Notes: generated by a model not told the origin, from the sequence alone. A stretch of 64,000 nucleotides of DNA from Hirundichthys speculiger (GCA_018398805.1 JAGFBZ010000289.1:4481001-4545000), one strand, 5' to 3'. Numbered from the stretch's first letter, positions 35,201-48,300 are shown. A program made the numbers and translations.

Positions 35201-35521
35201 CTCAAACATTAAAGTGTCAACCCATTTTCAAAGTGGGAACCAGGTGGATCTTGACCGTGCGTAAAAGCGCACCACAGCACGCGTAAGTGAAATGTAGACC
35301 GCGGGACATCTGATCCGGTGGCTGCAGGTAACACCCCCCCACCCCCACCCCCCACCCCCTCCCACCCCAACCGCATCCAGTGTTTTCATTTTTTTTATTA
35401 GAGCTATGTGGCATGAATTAACACTCTCACTCTGCAACCTTATATTCTATGTTTAGAGAGAAGCCCTCCACACACAACACACGCGCCCACACGCACACGC
35501 ACACCCTCCCTCTCATCCTCT

Positions 35522-35600
35522 GGCCTATCCAATCCTGACACGGGGGCAGCCTTGACGGGGGTCAAGAGGAAAAATAGCCTCATATATATACGCCCCAACG
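35522..35600 (+). promoter_or_regulatory. myl1: myl1 core promoter
   Basis: TATATATA at 35583-35590 is a TATA box about 120 bases before the ATG, so the transcript should start near 35615. A CCAAT box is at 35529-35533. GAAAAATAGC (35570-35579) is MEF2-like, which fits a skeletal-muscle gene. Upstream are long C-runs (35331-35372). Confidence 0.75.
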
Positions 35601-35707
35601 GTGCCTTCTTGCTCCGAGTACCCTGCATTCTGTGCTGCACTCCTTGTGTCACCCGAACCGGGAATTGTCTGTGCTTCAGGGCCAAAGTAGTTCTACTATC
35701 AGTCGCA

Positions 35708-35830
35708 ATGGCACCCAAGAAGGACCCTAAAGCTCCCGCCAAGAAGGCTGAGCCTGCACCCGCACCTGCACCCGCACCAGAGCCTGCCCCTGCTCCTAAG
35801 GCTGCCGCTGTCGACCTGTCCGCCATCAAG
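35708..35830 (+). CDS. myl1: myl1 exon 1: LC1-specific N-terminal arm
   Basis: This 123-bp exon encodes [20 protein letters not shown], six more Ala-Pro type units, and [10 protein letters not shown]. The donor AAG/GTACAG is in phase 0. Its low-complexity Pro-Ala code makes a long antisense frame that is not a gene. Confidence 0.97.
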
Positions 35831-38800
35831 GTACAGTGGCCGTGAACGTATAATGTGAACTGCTGTGGGGAGGGGGAGAGGGGGGAGGAAAGCTGGGATT
35901 TGACTTTTCCACTCAGAGTTGCATGGCAGAGCTAGACCTGCTGCACTGGTTCACTAAACAGAGAGAATCTCAGGGAGGCAGCTACCCAAGTAAGCAATGA
36001 TTTCTCAGGAAATTGCTACGCGAGAATAACAGAGGACTCTTGAGAGACACCGACAACTTTATTTGAACATCTTTAAAGAGATGCACAGTGCACGGTGAGA
36101 TAGTAAGAGCAGCTTCAGGCTTGGAGGACCACAGCTGTGCAGCAGAGCAGTGGGGAGAATGAGCAGAACCATGGAGAGCTCACCATGGTTTAGACCACAC
36201 CCAGGTCTTTCAGGATTGGAGCACTAAAGTGGTGATTCATACATGATGCCAGTGCACAGCGACACCAAATGTGGACATGTTAAAGCAGCTAAAGATGGAC
36301 TCCCACAGATCAGGTGCCATCGCATGAAATCAACTTTGTTGAAATTTTATTGCAGTTTCACTGAAATTGTTGAGAGGAGATTCAGTGGAACGGGCCTGGC
36401 TCTGTTGGCGTTCTGAGTGAAAATGTCTGTATCGTTCATGACATGTCAGATTAAAACCTCTGCTCAATATGTTTTCTCAATATGTTTTATACTTACAAGG
36501 TTGCTTTGTGTTGACTTGTAGATAGAATTCAGCGCAGACCAGGTTGATGGTATGTAAACTTCTTTTCATCTTTGAAGCACACATCACATTACACAAAGTC
36601 CATTAAACTCTTACCTGTATTATACTCTGCTATCAGATGAATCTCCCTGTCTATTAAATAGACCTTTCCAAAAGAGCATAAACTTGAGGGTTTGTCAAAA
36701 AGAAGAGCTTATAAATTAACAACAGCTCAACGTAAACCTGCGCTAAATGTAGCAACAGGTGTTGCAGTACTCATGACAGGTGGCCACCTAAATCATTTTG
36801 GTGTTTTTACATTCCACAAGAATATCAAATGCCTTGAGAAACCTGAGGAAGGCTAAATGAGGAAACCATTCCCATCGGCTGTCAGAAAAAAAAAAGTTTT
36901 TTGCAGCAAGATTGATGTATATAACGAAATGAATAAAATGAAATAAATACCTGAATGCTACATCACAGCAGATGTTAGCATTTTTTAGAGAAACATAACA
37001 GCTTCTTGGCTGAATGCACTGGTCATTTTAGCAGTTGTTGCTCTTTTCTTTTGTTAACAAGCAATTGTGTAAACAAAGTGCACTAAGCTTCTAGTGCTAA
37101 ATACCTGCAGGCTAATTGAATGGATTATCATCTGGAGCCAGAACAAATATGGTGAACTATCTGGTGTAGGGCTAAAAAGTGCCAAGAAAAAAAAAACGCA
37201 TACTGCAAACGGCTCATTTAAAAAGGTGGCACAAATCAAACCAAAACCCGTTGCAGTATCTTGATATTAGGTCTAAATTGTTTACTGGAAAGATCAGTGA
37301 ACTCAAACCCTGTCCAACTGGGCAAGAGCCGAATGAAGCAGTTCAAAACAGAAACCGGAGAGGGAAGAATAATGAAATGACAGTGTAGTGTTTGACAGAA
37401 AGAAACACCTGTGCTGAATGAACCCATTGGTCACCACAGGATTCGACCTGTAGTCTAGCTGGCTGCTTATTAATGCTGCCGTCAGCATTCCCTACTTTTA
37501 CTCAGCTCCCCTACAGAAGGCCTTGCCTTTAAAGGGAGGGACTCATATTCTCAGCTATGTTTATCAATTCCAAGGTGGTCTTTTAAAAGAGTCTCACTGT
37601 GAGAGAAGGAGACAGCTGAGATAGAAATAGTACACGGGGGTGATGGAGCTCTGCAGGAGCCAGTCCATTTAAGCAATAATACCACAACCTTGTGGGATGT
37701 CTTGCACTTGTTACGCATTTCCCTTGTCAGTTTGTAGAGTAACTGCCTCCACCTGCTGGCAGGCCTGCAACAGCTACAGCTGGACTTTGTCCAAGGCAAA
37801 CTGAGTCCAGTTGAGAGAAAAAACAGATAATAATCAAAAACCGCATTAATATAAATGTATGTTGAATCAAAGGTGTGTTCACTTCTGTTCACTTTTGCTA
37901 TTTTCTGAAAAGGAAATGGAGGTCAGAAATGCAGAAAATCCACAGACCATTAAGATTTGCATCAACTCAACTGTGCAGCAATTTAAAGTAAATGAAGATA
38001 AATGTCTTTTTAGAACAAAAATACTGTAGTAACAAGATAAGGCGATTACTTTGTTTATGCAGTTAAATGTGCATAAAGAAAGTGAAATTTGTGATAATGA
38101 AGTTCATATTGTCACAGCTGAATAGTTTGAAGTCCCTCAGGGAATGCAGAAAATAAGTCCAGCTGTCGGACCCCTCTGAAAATATCACGATCAATGAGAT
38201 GTGAAACTGAACAGCTTAAACGCACACAGACACACATGGACAAATCACTTAATGGTAATGACCATACTGGATCAAAAGTCACGATCTTCTTATCTTTCTC
38301 TATTCAACAGATTACAGGGAGGCCTTTGGTCTGTTTGACAGAGTGGGTGACAACAAGGTGGCTTACAACCAGATCGCTGACATCATGCGTGCTCTGGGAC
38401 AGAACCCCACCAACAAGGAGGTGAACAAACTGCTGGGAAACCCCACTCCTGAAGGTAAGTGATGCATTCACTGACTCTTGTACTGTATTTATCACTGAAC
38501 TGGCCTGAATATTTGCATGGCGACGAAAATTCATATTCAGTGGTTCTCAAACTTTTAATACTACGTACCACCTGAGAAACTATTGAGCTCTCCGAGTACC
38601 ACCATGATGACCAATTTTAAAATATAGCCATTTATGCCTTCTCAATTAGCTTTAAACACACAGGAGAGATGTTTATTCCTTATTGTGGTTATTTATTGTC
38701 CCTAAATTTCATTTGAAATGTTGTATTTATAATGCATTGTCATGCATTGACAAGTCATGACATTCCCCCGCGTACCACCAGAGGGCGCTCGCGTACCACC

Positions 38801-41800
38801 AGTGGTACACGTACCACAGTTTGCGCACCACTGCTTTAAAGAGCACATATTTGTGCAGTTTGGGCATTTTTTTAACATCTAAGTGAAGTCTCATTGGAAA
38901 TGACACAATACACAATATATTATGCTAACTCTGGTCCTGTTAGTGATAACGTCAAAAATTAATTTTGTTTCATTTTTTTTTTTTTCGTAATACTGTTATA
39001 CAAACAAAGAATTTTGATGTCAGCAACACACTCAACCAAAAACATTTGGGGAAAATCAAAGAAATAATATAAAAATAATGTAATTCTGGCTGGTTTTCCA
39101 ACCAGCAGATTAAGTGGTGACATGTGAGGGTGTCACGGTTGGGTATAAGGGTAACTTCTTCTGAAAGCTGTGTCTTTCTTTTTTTTTTTTTTTAATTAAT
39201 TTTTTTGGTACTTATATGGCCTTTATTTGTAGAGAGAGTGATAGATGGAAAAGGGGCAGAGAGAACGGGGGAGACATGCAGCGAAGAGTCATACGGGCCA
39301 GGAGTCAAACCTGCGACAGCTGCGTTGAGGACTATAGCTTCTGTACATGGGCTGCCTGCCCTAACCACTGCACTCACAGAGAAGCCTGTGAAGGCTGTGG
39401 TTTCTAAGAAAAAATGGGTGGTAGATCACCACTTTGTGCTCGTCTCCATTATACACTCAATGATCAGTCCAAATACTGCAAAGAAATTTAGTCTTTCAAT
39501 ATCTGCGGTGCATGATATTGTAAAAATGTGTAGGGAAATATCAGTGCCAAAGGTCAAGGCTGGAAAACACTTCTGGATGACCTACGAGCTCTGAGGTAAC
39601 ACCATGATCAAAACAGCCACATGAGCCTGGAAGTACCCTAAACCGATGTCATTCAACACAGTCTTCTGCTGCATCCAGAAATGTTACTCGAAACTTTATT
39701 ACGTAAGGAGGAAGCCATATATCCAGTCTGTCCAGAAACGGCGCTGAGTCAAGTATGCAAGAACTCATCTCAGATGGACAGAAAGATGGTGGACACATTC
39801 ACATTTCCCCTTGCATGTGGGGGAAACTAACACTGAGATCTACCAGCGATAGATGAGACAGATCATATTATTAATGTTTGTGTATTTGAAGGGTCGTAGC
39901 TTGACTGTTCATGAGAGGGGAACAATCTGTATATGATGAAGTTTATACTGGGATTTTGGAGACATACTGTCATCAAAGCAACATTTTTTCCTTTGGTCAG
40001 TTAAACAGGACGATCTAAGAAACGCCTCATTCTGCAGGACTATTAACAATATGGGTTGTGTCTTTGTTATTATGCCTCTTTCCCAACTTTTTTTTTTTTG
40101 AGTCTTTTGCTGGCATCAAATTCTAGACGTCTTTATATATTCTGAATCTCATTGGAGTTCAGAAAAGATTTATTTTTTTATTAATCTTTTTCTAAAAAAA
40201 ATTCAAGAAAACACAAAATTAGATTAGATTTATTGAGGTTAGGGTTATGATATGCAGATTTGCTGACTACCAGTCAATAGATAAAAATAATAATAGTAAT
40301 TGCCAAAAATTGTGGCTGTAACTCATCTGTGCCTTGCAGTGCTGAATTATCAGAGCTGGTGGGTAGAGTAGAGCAGATTTGAAGCTTTTGGGCCTGTAGA
40401 GGGCACTGAAGCATGCTCTTTCTCGTCTGGGGTTGCTGAGTGCTGATTCATTTGTTTGGTCTTTAGTCAAATGCATTGCTGGGTAAATGCAGAAAAGGGT
40501 ATAGTCTTATGCTTTCGAAGAAAACCTTTGGGTAATGTGATTATAGGTGCATGACACTGCCAAGACTTATCAGAAGTTACGTCAAGTTTTCAAAATGTGA
40601 AACAGAAATGTATATATTTTAAAAAAGTACTGAAAACATCCAAAATAACATTTTGTAACATAAACTCACCGTGCTGAATCTGTAGATGTTGTTTGGGAAT
40701 ATGCTGTAGGTATATATTCTATAAATGAATGTAAAGTGCAATGAGTTTAGTTTCAATAAAATCTGCTATATTAAATTAAATTTACATTATCATACTGTGT
40801 TTGCTGTCACCAGCCTGTCTGGCTCATTACTTTCTGGACTAAATTCTTTCTCTTTTCATGAAGACATGGCCAACAAAAGAGTAGAGTTTGAGGGCTTCCT
40901 TCCCATGCTCCAGGCCATCATCAACAGCCCGAACAAGGCCGGTTTTGAAGACTACGTTGAGGGTCTGCGTGTCTTTGACAAGGAGGGCAACGGCACAGTG
41001 ATGGGTGCTGAGCTGCGCATTGTCCTGTCAACACTGGGTGAGTCAGACAAGGGCTCTGTTGTCACATGCGTCTGTGTTTTCTTGTGTCGCATTGTGTGTT
41101 GTTAATATTGGAAGTCCTCTGCCTCATCCTACAGGAGAGAAGATGACTGAGGCTGAGATTGATGCCCTCATGGCAGGACAGGAAGATGAGAATGGCTGTG
41201 TCAACTATGAGGGTGAGTTACAAAGCAGTTAAATCATTTTTAGCAGTTAATGCAAGAAAAGACGTACCAATTAAACACATGAAAGTGTCTTTACTAAATG
41301 AGACTGAAAAAATAGTATATTTACTTTTAGCATGGAGTATTACACAATGTGAAAGAACATCCCTGATAATGTCACTGTAAGGAAATGTTCTGGTGAGCTG
41401 CATCATGGGAAGTGTAGGAACTTACCTACAAAGTTTAACTAGGTATTTAATGTATCTTTAACCCCTTAAGACTTACCAACTTCAATGAAGAATAGGTAAA
41501 CGGCTTGGTGATGTAGATTGATATCCCAAAACTTTACAATTCCAATCAAGCAAACCAATCTAAGACAATAACAACAAAAATTTAAAAAGTGCTGGAATTT
41601 CTAAAAACTTTTTGATCAAATCTTTGACACCCTTAAATCCTCACCTTTATGTTTTTTTTGTTTATTCATATATATATATAGTTCGAAATTTCAGTCTTTT
41701 GAAAACAGAACCCATGTTTTGCCAATCTTCAGAACCGACACTCAAAATACTTATATTAGGTCGTGGCTCGTCAATCATAACTTTTCCTCACCAATTATTT

Positions 41801-42283
41801 TACCATTTTGAATTGTTGGATGGGGTAATATTTGATCAACTGGACATCATAATGCATTAAATAAGAAACAAAATTAGAAAATGAGACATTAAACTAAGAA
41901 AATGTTTTAGGGTCACAAATCAATCGAGAGGCAGTCATTTCTCCATAGATTTTTATACGAAATCACTTACTTTTGTAAAGTACTGGGGTCACCCCATGGT
42001 GGCCATTAGATAGACTGCAGGTTGAAGCAACCTTCATAATATATTTTTTAAAAAGTGTAAAAAAAAAATATTTTGAACAAAATAATTCAAAATAATTGAA
42101 CTGAATTTTTCTACATTATCATGTAAAACCAAATTCATTAAATTGTATTGTAATAAATCTCAAATTTTGTGGTCTGACAAATTCTTTAACTGACCTCATT
42201 TATAATTTTTTCTCTCCTGTTGTTTTTGTCTGCTGCCCTGCTCTTCTCCTGTAGCCTTTGTCAAGCACATCATGTCTGTGTAA
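35708..42283 (+). CDS. myl1: myl1, fast skeletal myosin essential light chain (LC1 type), six exons
   Basis: The joined exons give a 191-residue protein (human LC1 has 194). The first 41 residues are the long LC1 arm, rich in Ala-Pro with Lys pairs ([20 protein letters not shown]), which touches actin. The rest is four EF-hand-type folds that wrap the myosin heavy-chain neck. [20 protein letters not shown] and [15 protein letters not shown] are clear family marks, and the end AFVKHIMSV is diagnostic. All splice phases agree. The first ATG after the TATA box is used. A paralog of the same family (fish mylz3/LC3) has no long arm, so LC1 is favoured. Confidence 0.97.
36522..36549 (+). CDS. myl1: myl1 exon 2 (28-bp micro-exon)
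   Basis: It encodes IEFSADQVD plus one base. It has a TTGTAG acceptor and a GATG/GTATGT donor. The 28-bp size equals the matching mammalian exon. FSADQ is the wording mammals use in their LC3-specific exon. Confidence 0.93.
36550..38310 (+). other. myl1 intron 2
   Basis: No exon or clear transposon is seen. I looked for a fish LC3-type start exon (MSFSADQ or MTEFSADQ) from 35831 through here and found none. Confidence 0.5.
38311..38454 (+). CDS. myl1: myl1 exon 3: first EF-hand
   Basis: This 144-bp exon encodes [20 protein letters not shown] then [18 protein letters not shown] and ends LLGNPTPE. It has a TTCAACAG acceptor and a GAAG/GTAAGT donor. Confidence 0.97.
38538..38833. mobile_element. 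hAT-like MITE (296 bp)
   Basis: It begins CAGTGGTTCTCAAACTTTTA and ends GTTTGCGCACCACTG, the typical imperfect ends of hAT MITEs. GTACCACC is repeated at both ends. The flanking eight bases differ, so the duplication has decayed. It lies in myl1 intron 3. Confidence 0.65.
39195..39378 (-). mobile_element. tRNA-derived SINE
   Basis: Read on the minus strand it has GTGGTTAGGGCAGGCAG (A box), a CAGGTTTGACTCCTGGC B box and a GCATGTCTCCCCC tail. This is a common teleost tRNA-SINE layout. A T-run at 39178-39194 lies just beyond it. It lies in myl1 intron 3. Confidence 0.7.
39385..39970 (+). mobile_element. Tc1-like transposon remnant
   Basis: The plus frame contains [16 protein letters not shown], the helix-turn-helix of a Tc1 transposase. 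Later text (GCATCCAGAAATGTTACTCG, ATCTCAGATGGACAGAAAGA, AGCTTGACTGTTCATGAGAG) follows the rest of a related element without a frame. It lies in myl1 intron 3, right after the SINE. Confidence 0.55.
39971..40863 (+). other. End of myl1 intron 3
   Basis: No repeats of known type and no exon before 40864. Confidence 0.45.
40864..41037 (+). CDS. myl1: myl1 exon 4: second and third EF-hands
   Basis: This 174-bp exon encodes [20 protein letters not shown] then [15 protein letters not shown] and [15 protein letters not shown], ending LSTLG. It has a TTTTCATGAAG acceptor and a CTGG/GTGAGT donor. Confidence 0.97.
41135..41212 (+). CDS. myl1: myl1 exon 5
   Basis: This 78-bp exon encodes [20 protein letters not shown] then CVNYE. 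It has a CTACAG acceptor and a GAGG/GTGAGT donor. Confidence 0.97.
41213..42254 (+). other. myl1 intron 5
   Basis: AT-rich; nothing recognised apart from short TA repeats at 41669-41680. Confidence 0.5.
42255..42283 (+). CDS. myl1: myl1 exon 6: last residues and stop
   Basis: It encodes AFVKHIMSV and the TAA stop at 42281-42283. It has a CCTGTAG acceptor. The 3' untranslated region runs on to about 42780. Confidence 0.96.
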
Positions 42284-42753
42284 GGACCCTGCCACTGCAG
42301 TGGTGAGCATCGAATAAGTGCAGACCCCATGGTGTCACGACATCCACTCGCTGTTTCCTGCGCCATCTGTGGAAGCAGGGGGAACAAAGGACTATGAGAT
42401 GTCATTTCCTGAAGCCTTTTTTTGTCCTTTACTTTTCTCTCTTTTGTCCAAATGGTGCTTTCCCCCACCCCTACTCTCTTCCTTCTGCTACTCGGGAAGC
42501 TGTAATGATTCCCACGAGGCCCTCATCTTCATCCAGTCCCTTCGACCTCAATGGAGTTTTTAATAGTCGCAGAGGAACAGTGATGGAGAAGGAGATGGAG
42601 TAATGATGACCATACCTTCCCACTTACTGTCTGGCTGGCTGTCTATCTGCCAGTGAAGTGACTGGTTTGGCCCAGGACTGGCCATCAATATGAATTCCCT
42701 CCTCAACAAACCCATCCCTGAGTCTTAACTTATTGTATCCTCTGCCATTTCAC

Positions 42754-42759
42754 AATAAA
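42754..42759 (+). terminator. myl1: myl1 poly(A) signal
   Basis: AATAAA lies 471 bases after the stop codon, followed by T-rich sequence. Cleavage is expected about 15-25 bases downstream. Confidence 0.85.
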
Positions 42760-43202
42760 CTTTTCACACTCCCAATTTATTACCCAATTTTTGACTCTGT
42801 CTGACATTGACATTAAGTAATAGATTTAGTTAGATGTATGCATAAAGTACAGCTTTCCATTTAGAAGAAAAAAAAAGCCTCCTTGACTGGCCCAGATTAT
42901 ATTTTTGTCCATTAAAACAAGCTGTTAATTAGCCTTACAAAGCACTTGTAATCTTTGCTGTCTTCTTTGATAGGATTTAACAAAAGAGATAAAACGCAGG
43001 CTTTGAAACTACTGGAGGGCAGCTTTCTAGTATTCATGCTCAGTAAGCTAGCTCTAGTGAGTTGCATATTAACAGTAAGGTAAATCTTTACATCTAAGCT
43101 GAACAAAGAAAGTGAATATCTATATTCTGACTTTATTCAAATCAATTACCTTGTATGGTATCTGAAAAGGAAATGAGAAGTCCAGCATCACTTTCTGTAG
43201 TT

Positions 43203-43208
43203 TTTATT
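43203..43208 (-). terminator. map2: Possible map2 poly(A) signal
   Basis: TTTATT on the plus strand is AATAAA on the minus strand, about 1.95 kb beyond the map2 stop. Other AATAAA-like sites lie nearer the stop, so the true one is unsure. Confidence 0.35.
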
Positions 43209-43671
43209 GTCATTAATTGCTGTAATTGGTGTCATATCAACAAGAGAAAAATCGCATACATCTACTTGACCTTTTAAATACATTTACAGTTGCTGCAGGG
43301 TGAAGCAGGAGGTGGGGAGGGGGCACACGGAGATGGGGGATGCAGAAAAAACACAGAAGCAAACAAACAGTTGCAGCTGAGGGCAGTAATTAAGCAGGAG
43401 GCAGGTCTTTCCACAAAACAAAGTCTGAAAAAGAAACTAGGTCAGCCAAACACGATGTCCTAACAGATTCAACAGAAGGAGCTGACTGCAGGAACTCAGT
43501 TGTTTTTTCTTCATTAGGTGTCTTTTTTTTCTTTTTTAGTATTTTAGGATTTTTCAAAGTATTTTTTACCACTGTCTTTATTCCACACATTGTAATAAAA
43601 CATCCAGACATGGTAATGTCCTCTGTGAAATGGCACAGGGTCTACGCCAAATTCACACAAGCATAGACACA

Positions 43672-43707
43672 CGCACACACACACACACGCGCACACACAC
43701 ACACGCA
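43672..43707. repeat. CA/CG dinucleotide microsatellite
   Basis: A run of CACACG/CACA units, probably in the map2 3' untranslated region. A second short run is at 43998-44010. Confidence 0.9.
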
Positions 43708-43739
43708 ATGTTCATGCAGCTATCCCTTTTAGGACATTG

Positions 43740-43985
43740 TAGTGACTTCCATTCCTTTCAAACAACCTAACTCAAATGCTAGCCCTACACCTAACAATAA
43801 CCAGTTTATGCCTAATACTAATCTCAACCTGATCTCAATTCATATCGTAGCTCAGACCCTAACCAGGACCCAAGAAATTACATTCTGCCTCATTAGTACC
43901 AGACTTTGGTCCCCGCATGGCCTACTGGTCCCAACAACGTTGGTCATTATACCCACAAAGGTCCCAATGAGGTAACAAAAACAAG
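43740..43985. repeat. Fish interspersed repeat fragment
   Basis: Phrases CTAGCCCTACACCTAACAAT, CAGACCCTAACCAGGACCC and GGTCCCAATGAGG recall a GGTCCCC/CCTAAC-containing DNA repeat frequent in fish. The frame across it is not coding. Confidence 0.4.
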
Positions 43986-45159
43986 AACTTACATACAAAC
44001 ACACACACACAGACCTCAAAGTAGAGGCATCTTCTTTTAAAGCATCTTCCCCTGTGGCTCAGACAACAGTCAGTCCTGATGAGTGCACTGTCAGCCTGTT
44101 TTAGTGGAGAAATGTCTGTGCTGGTCATTAAAGTGAACTGTTTATTTGCGGCTGTAAAGGCAAGACACCTTTCCTTTTAGAATGGATTCTTTGCAGAATG
44201 ACTTTCATTGTTTTACATTGTTCTGATATATAAACAGGCTTTATACTGAACTGTTAAGCAGATACAAGTGAGTGGTGTCATTCGGCAGGACTGAAATGTA
44301 TTCCACAGCAACACTATAATCAGCTCTCTGACATTATTACCAAGCTGTTACACAGTAAACAACTATTGACTACAAAACATGAACCTTTTGAACCTTTTTC
44401 CAATAAATGAGGAAATAACTTACTAAAATCCTGTTGTTAAAATACAAAATAGCATTTTTTTTTTAATATCTGAATTCATACATGCTTGTCATAACATGAC
44501 CTAGTGGTTTCATAAATGCAGTTTTATTGTTATATTTTATAGCCATATTGTCACTTCCTTTTAAAATGTTTTGAGGACATGGAGATGGCAAAGAACTTGT
44601 ATTTTACACATATTTCTCTATATATTAGTTAAATATATTATATATCAGATGACAATAATGACTCGCTGTATGGATGCTTGTTTTGTTAGGGGATCTGGCA
44701 TCCATGCACGTTTACTGAGTAGGAATAATACGTGCGGCATGGTATGGGTCAAATTATTTGTTATTTATCATAGAAAAAAGGCTGAGGCTTCTTTAAAACA
44801 CTGATCCAAATCATTAAAGCTGATGTTTGGTCTGCATCCTTTAGTGGATATATCAGTGCTCAAACTACTCTACGCAACTTCATTCGAAAAAAAATGAGAT
44901 CCACTACAAGATGAATCAGAAAAAAGCATGTTTGGGATTGAAAGAGAGAGGAAGCAGGTTAAAAAGGACTGAAGTGCAGTAGCTCCTAACTTGAGTCTCT
45001 ACTTAAGTTACATGATGGATCTTGAAATAAAGGTGTTTAGAGGCTGTGGTTTAGCAAAGCAGGAGTGGTAACTGATCTGCCTCATGGTGGCAGGAGAGGA
45101 CAGAAAAGAAGATGAGAATGAGGATGTCTTGGGAGGTGATCAATCCAGAGATCCAGTGT

Positions 45160-45381
45160 TCACAAGCCCTGCTTGGCTAGGGCTGCGGTGACATCCTCGG
45201 CCAAGGTTGCTAACTGTGGTGACTCCATCAGGTTGAGACTGCCAGAGGATGACAGGTGGCTTTCCCGGAGGCGGTGAGGAGACACTGAGCCAGACAGACC
45301 AGGTGACTGGGTGATGATCTCAGCTCCATGGTCCACTCGGGCCTTTGCATGATCGCGAAATGTCAGCCTGTGGCTCTCAAT
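45160..45381 (-). CDS. map2: map2 last coding exon
   Basis: The exon encodes [20 protein letters not shown] then EIITQSPG, a Ser-rich part and [20 protein letters not shown], with TGA at 45160-45162. The acceptor is TTAACAG. The coding part is 222 bp with phase-0 entry. Confidence 0.96.
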   Translation of the reverse strand: MESHRLTFRDHAKARVDHGAEIITQSPGLSGSVSPHRLRESHLSSSGSLNLMESPQLATLAEDVTAALAKQGL

Positions 45382-48300
45382 CTGTTAAAGGTAAGTGGGT
45401 TGATGTGAGAATCAAAACAAGTTCAGAACAAATGTCAATATTTTTTGTCTAGCTGACTAATGCCATACAGTTTTATGATATATATTATTCTTTATGATAA
45501 AGTTTTAAAAGGTAAAGAATTAAAAAAAAAAAAAATCAATGTACACTCTCTTCACAAACTTCAGTTTACAAATTTAGAAAAGACTTGTGGATGATGGTTG
45601 GACTGTTTCTTAGCCTGTTAACAGGTGGCGTCCCGCCTGTGGTACATACGCCTTTTAAAGGGGTATGTGATGTTTTTGAGGGGGATAGTTAAGTGCTTAA
45701 AAGCTTTTATACGTTAAAGGGGACATTATCAAAAAGATACTGCTTTCAAGTATATGTTCAAGTATTTGAAGCGACTACCAACTCAAAAACTTTGAGAGAA
45801 CCCAACCTTGTTACTTTGTAGAGGACCATCCAAATCTGAAAATACGTATATCAGATTTGCGGTTCAGATCCGCAGGGTTTGGTGACAGCACAGACCCAGC
45901 TCTTCTCTTCTTCTTTTAGCTGCTCCCTATTTGGGGTCAGCAGAGCGGAATAAACCACGTGGTTGATTGGACACAAGCTTTATGCTGGGCGCTCTTCCTG
46001 GCGCAACCGGGATTTGAATCCGGACCTCCCGTGTGATAGGTGGAAACACTACCAGCAAGCCACCGGAAAGGCATCACAGACCCAGGTCTGCAGTTGGTAA
46101 TGCAAAACTCTAACATCAGTTTCAAACAAGGGACACAGTAATGAAAAGGGGGTGGAGTCAAGTAAAGTGTCTGGCTCCACCCACTAAAAAACCATCTGCT
46201 ATAAAAAGAGTAGTAAACATATCACAGACATGGGTTTTTGTACTGCATGTCTGAAGTAAAATGTCTGATATTTTTGTAAAACTGTTTGAAACCTTTTTTC
46301 AAAAAAAGGACATGTCTCATTTAACTGACAGTTCCTCAAAAAAAAAAGTGTGTCCTTCCCTAAATGATCAGTTATGAGCACGACACTCACTGTGATGTGG
46401 CCTCCACCAGGAATGTGATGAGCATTATCCAGGGAACCCACCTTGGCTTGGGCCTTATCTTTGAAGTCCAACTTTACGCTCTCTATACGAATATTACCAC
46501 CCCCTGGGAAGATGTAAAAGAGCAGCAAAATCTAAATATCCACAACTGAAAAATCAATCAGATGCTTCTTCAGAGCTTCAGTTTTGGACAACTGAGAAAA
46601 CCCTGAAAAGTGAAAAATACTCATGTTTATGGTAGAGCCAATTTCAACATGTTTAGAGAACAAACCATGAGGTTGCAGAGTGCACATTTTGAAAGTAGCA
46701 GGAATAATTGAGTTGACATTTTGGCATTTTTTGTTAACAGAGTTGGCAAACATGCATGGTCCTTGTTAAAACAAATGTGAAAGCCCCACCCTCACCCCCC
46801 AAAAAAGTCTCCATCACTGAGGTATGTGAAAAATACTGCAAATATGCAAAATGACACCAGCAGGTGGCGGTCCAAAGACATAAAGCGATCACTGAAGACC
46901 ATGATACAGAGTTAAAGTTCTACATCTCAAAGCAATAAGTATCCTGAATACCCACATTTTTGCATTACAAAAAAAAAAAACAAACCTGATGGGTATCCAG
47001 GATGCGCTGGCAGTGTTTTTTTTAATCCTGTAAAAGAATTGTATGTCACAGTATGACTTCAAAGCAATTTCAATGAAATAAAATAAAATGATGAAGTCTA
47101 ATCATCCAGAATTTGCTTTTAATTGCAGAGCTTTTTAATCTGACCATCACAGAGAGTCATACGAAGAAAAATTAAGAGGAAACTTTGTGAATTTCTATAA
47201 CTTGTTGAGAGTAAAAAAGAAAAAATTCTGAAAACTCCTCAGTAGTACTTCCAATGTGCTTATTCAGGCGAAGAAAAAAAAAAGAATAATCAAAACAAAG
47301 CTTCTTCCTGCTCTTTTCTTTTACCACATAAGACCATAAGATTAAGGAGAAAACAAAAGTTTAAAAAAGGATTAAATTCATCTAATAAAGTATATTCTAA
47401 AATATTACTTCATTTATCAAGGTTGCTAACCAGCTCTAATGGCTGCAACTTACGTACTTCCAGGTCATTTTACTCAGTTAGGATGCTTCATAATCAAAGA
47501 ACCTGAGTCTCCACCTCACAATCTGACCGGACAATTTGACCCAAGTCCCAACTACATCTATAGCCCCTCTCCACACCCACACTGCTCAAGGCAGAAAGAC
47601 AGAAAATCCTGCAATATTGCCTGGAACCAAAACCACCTCCGACAGTTGGCCACCTGGAGACAGATCCATCAAGCTGTCAGTCTAAATGTAGTTCACGGCT
47701 CGATTGCACTGTTGTTTATCTGTCAGCTCACCAGAAAGCTGAAGACAGCGGGAGCTGTATCTGACTGACTGGATATTTCAGGTGTTCACATTAAACTGTG
47801 AAATACATTTAATATTCATGGAAAGAGTGCATATTCACTGTCTGACAAATAAACAGGAACAACAGATATTCATGACTTCTTGCAGTCTGTTTCATCTATT
47901 ATGGTTATATCATGGTTATTTTTATCTGTACATACCTTTTGGTTATTTGTGTAATGGCATCTGGCAATTTTTATTCATTTATTTATTTTTTTAACTATTT
48001 AAACATTTTGTAAAGCAAAACATTGATTTTCTGATGGCGTAAAAAAGAACTTTCAAAAAAACAGTACGTTTTTGTGGAAATGACAGTAACAGGAATCTGC
48101 ACCTATTTAGTTTCCATCAGCATGTCTAAATATCCTATCAGTTTCCTGATCAAACTTCTTATTTGATATTAAAATTGTGTATTTTGAAAGCATTTTTCTA
48201 ATTTTACATTATTTTCTTTTTTTCAGTCTTCAAACCACAAATGTACACTTCAGTGGGAATGACATCCACAAAGTCTTGTCCTATACGCTTAAGATTTGTA

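Noticed and set aside
17755..35600. Search for lancl1 exons between cps1 and myl1
   Set aside because: No segment resembling LanC zinc-site motifs or other LANCL1 sequence was found in the translated frames.
35440..35829. 129-residue minus-strand open frame rich in Gly-Ala
   Set aside because: It is the antisense shadow of the Pro-Ala coding repeat in myl1 exon 1 and has no protein similarity.
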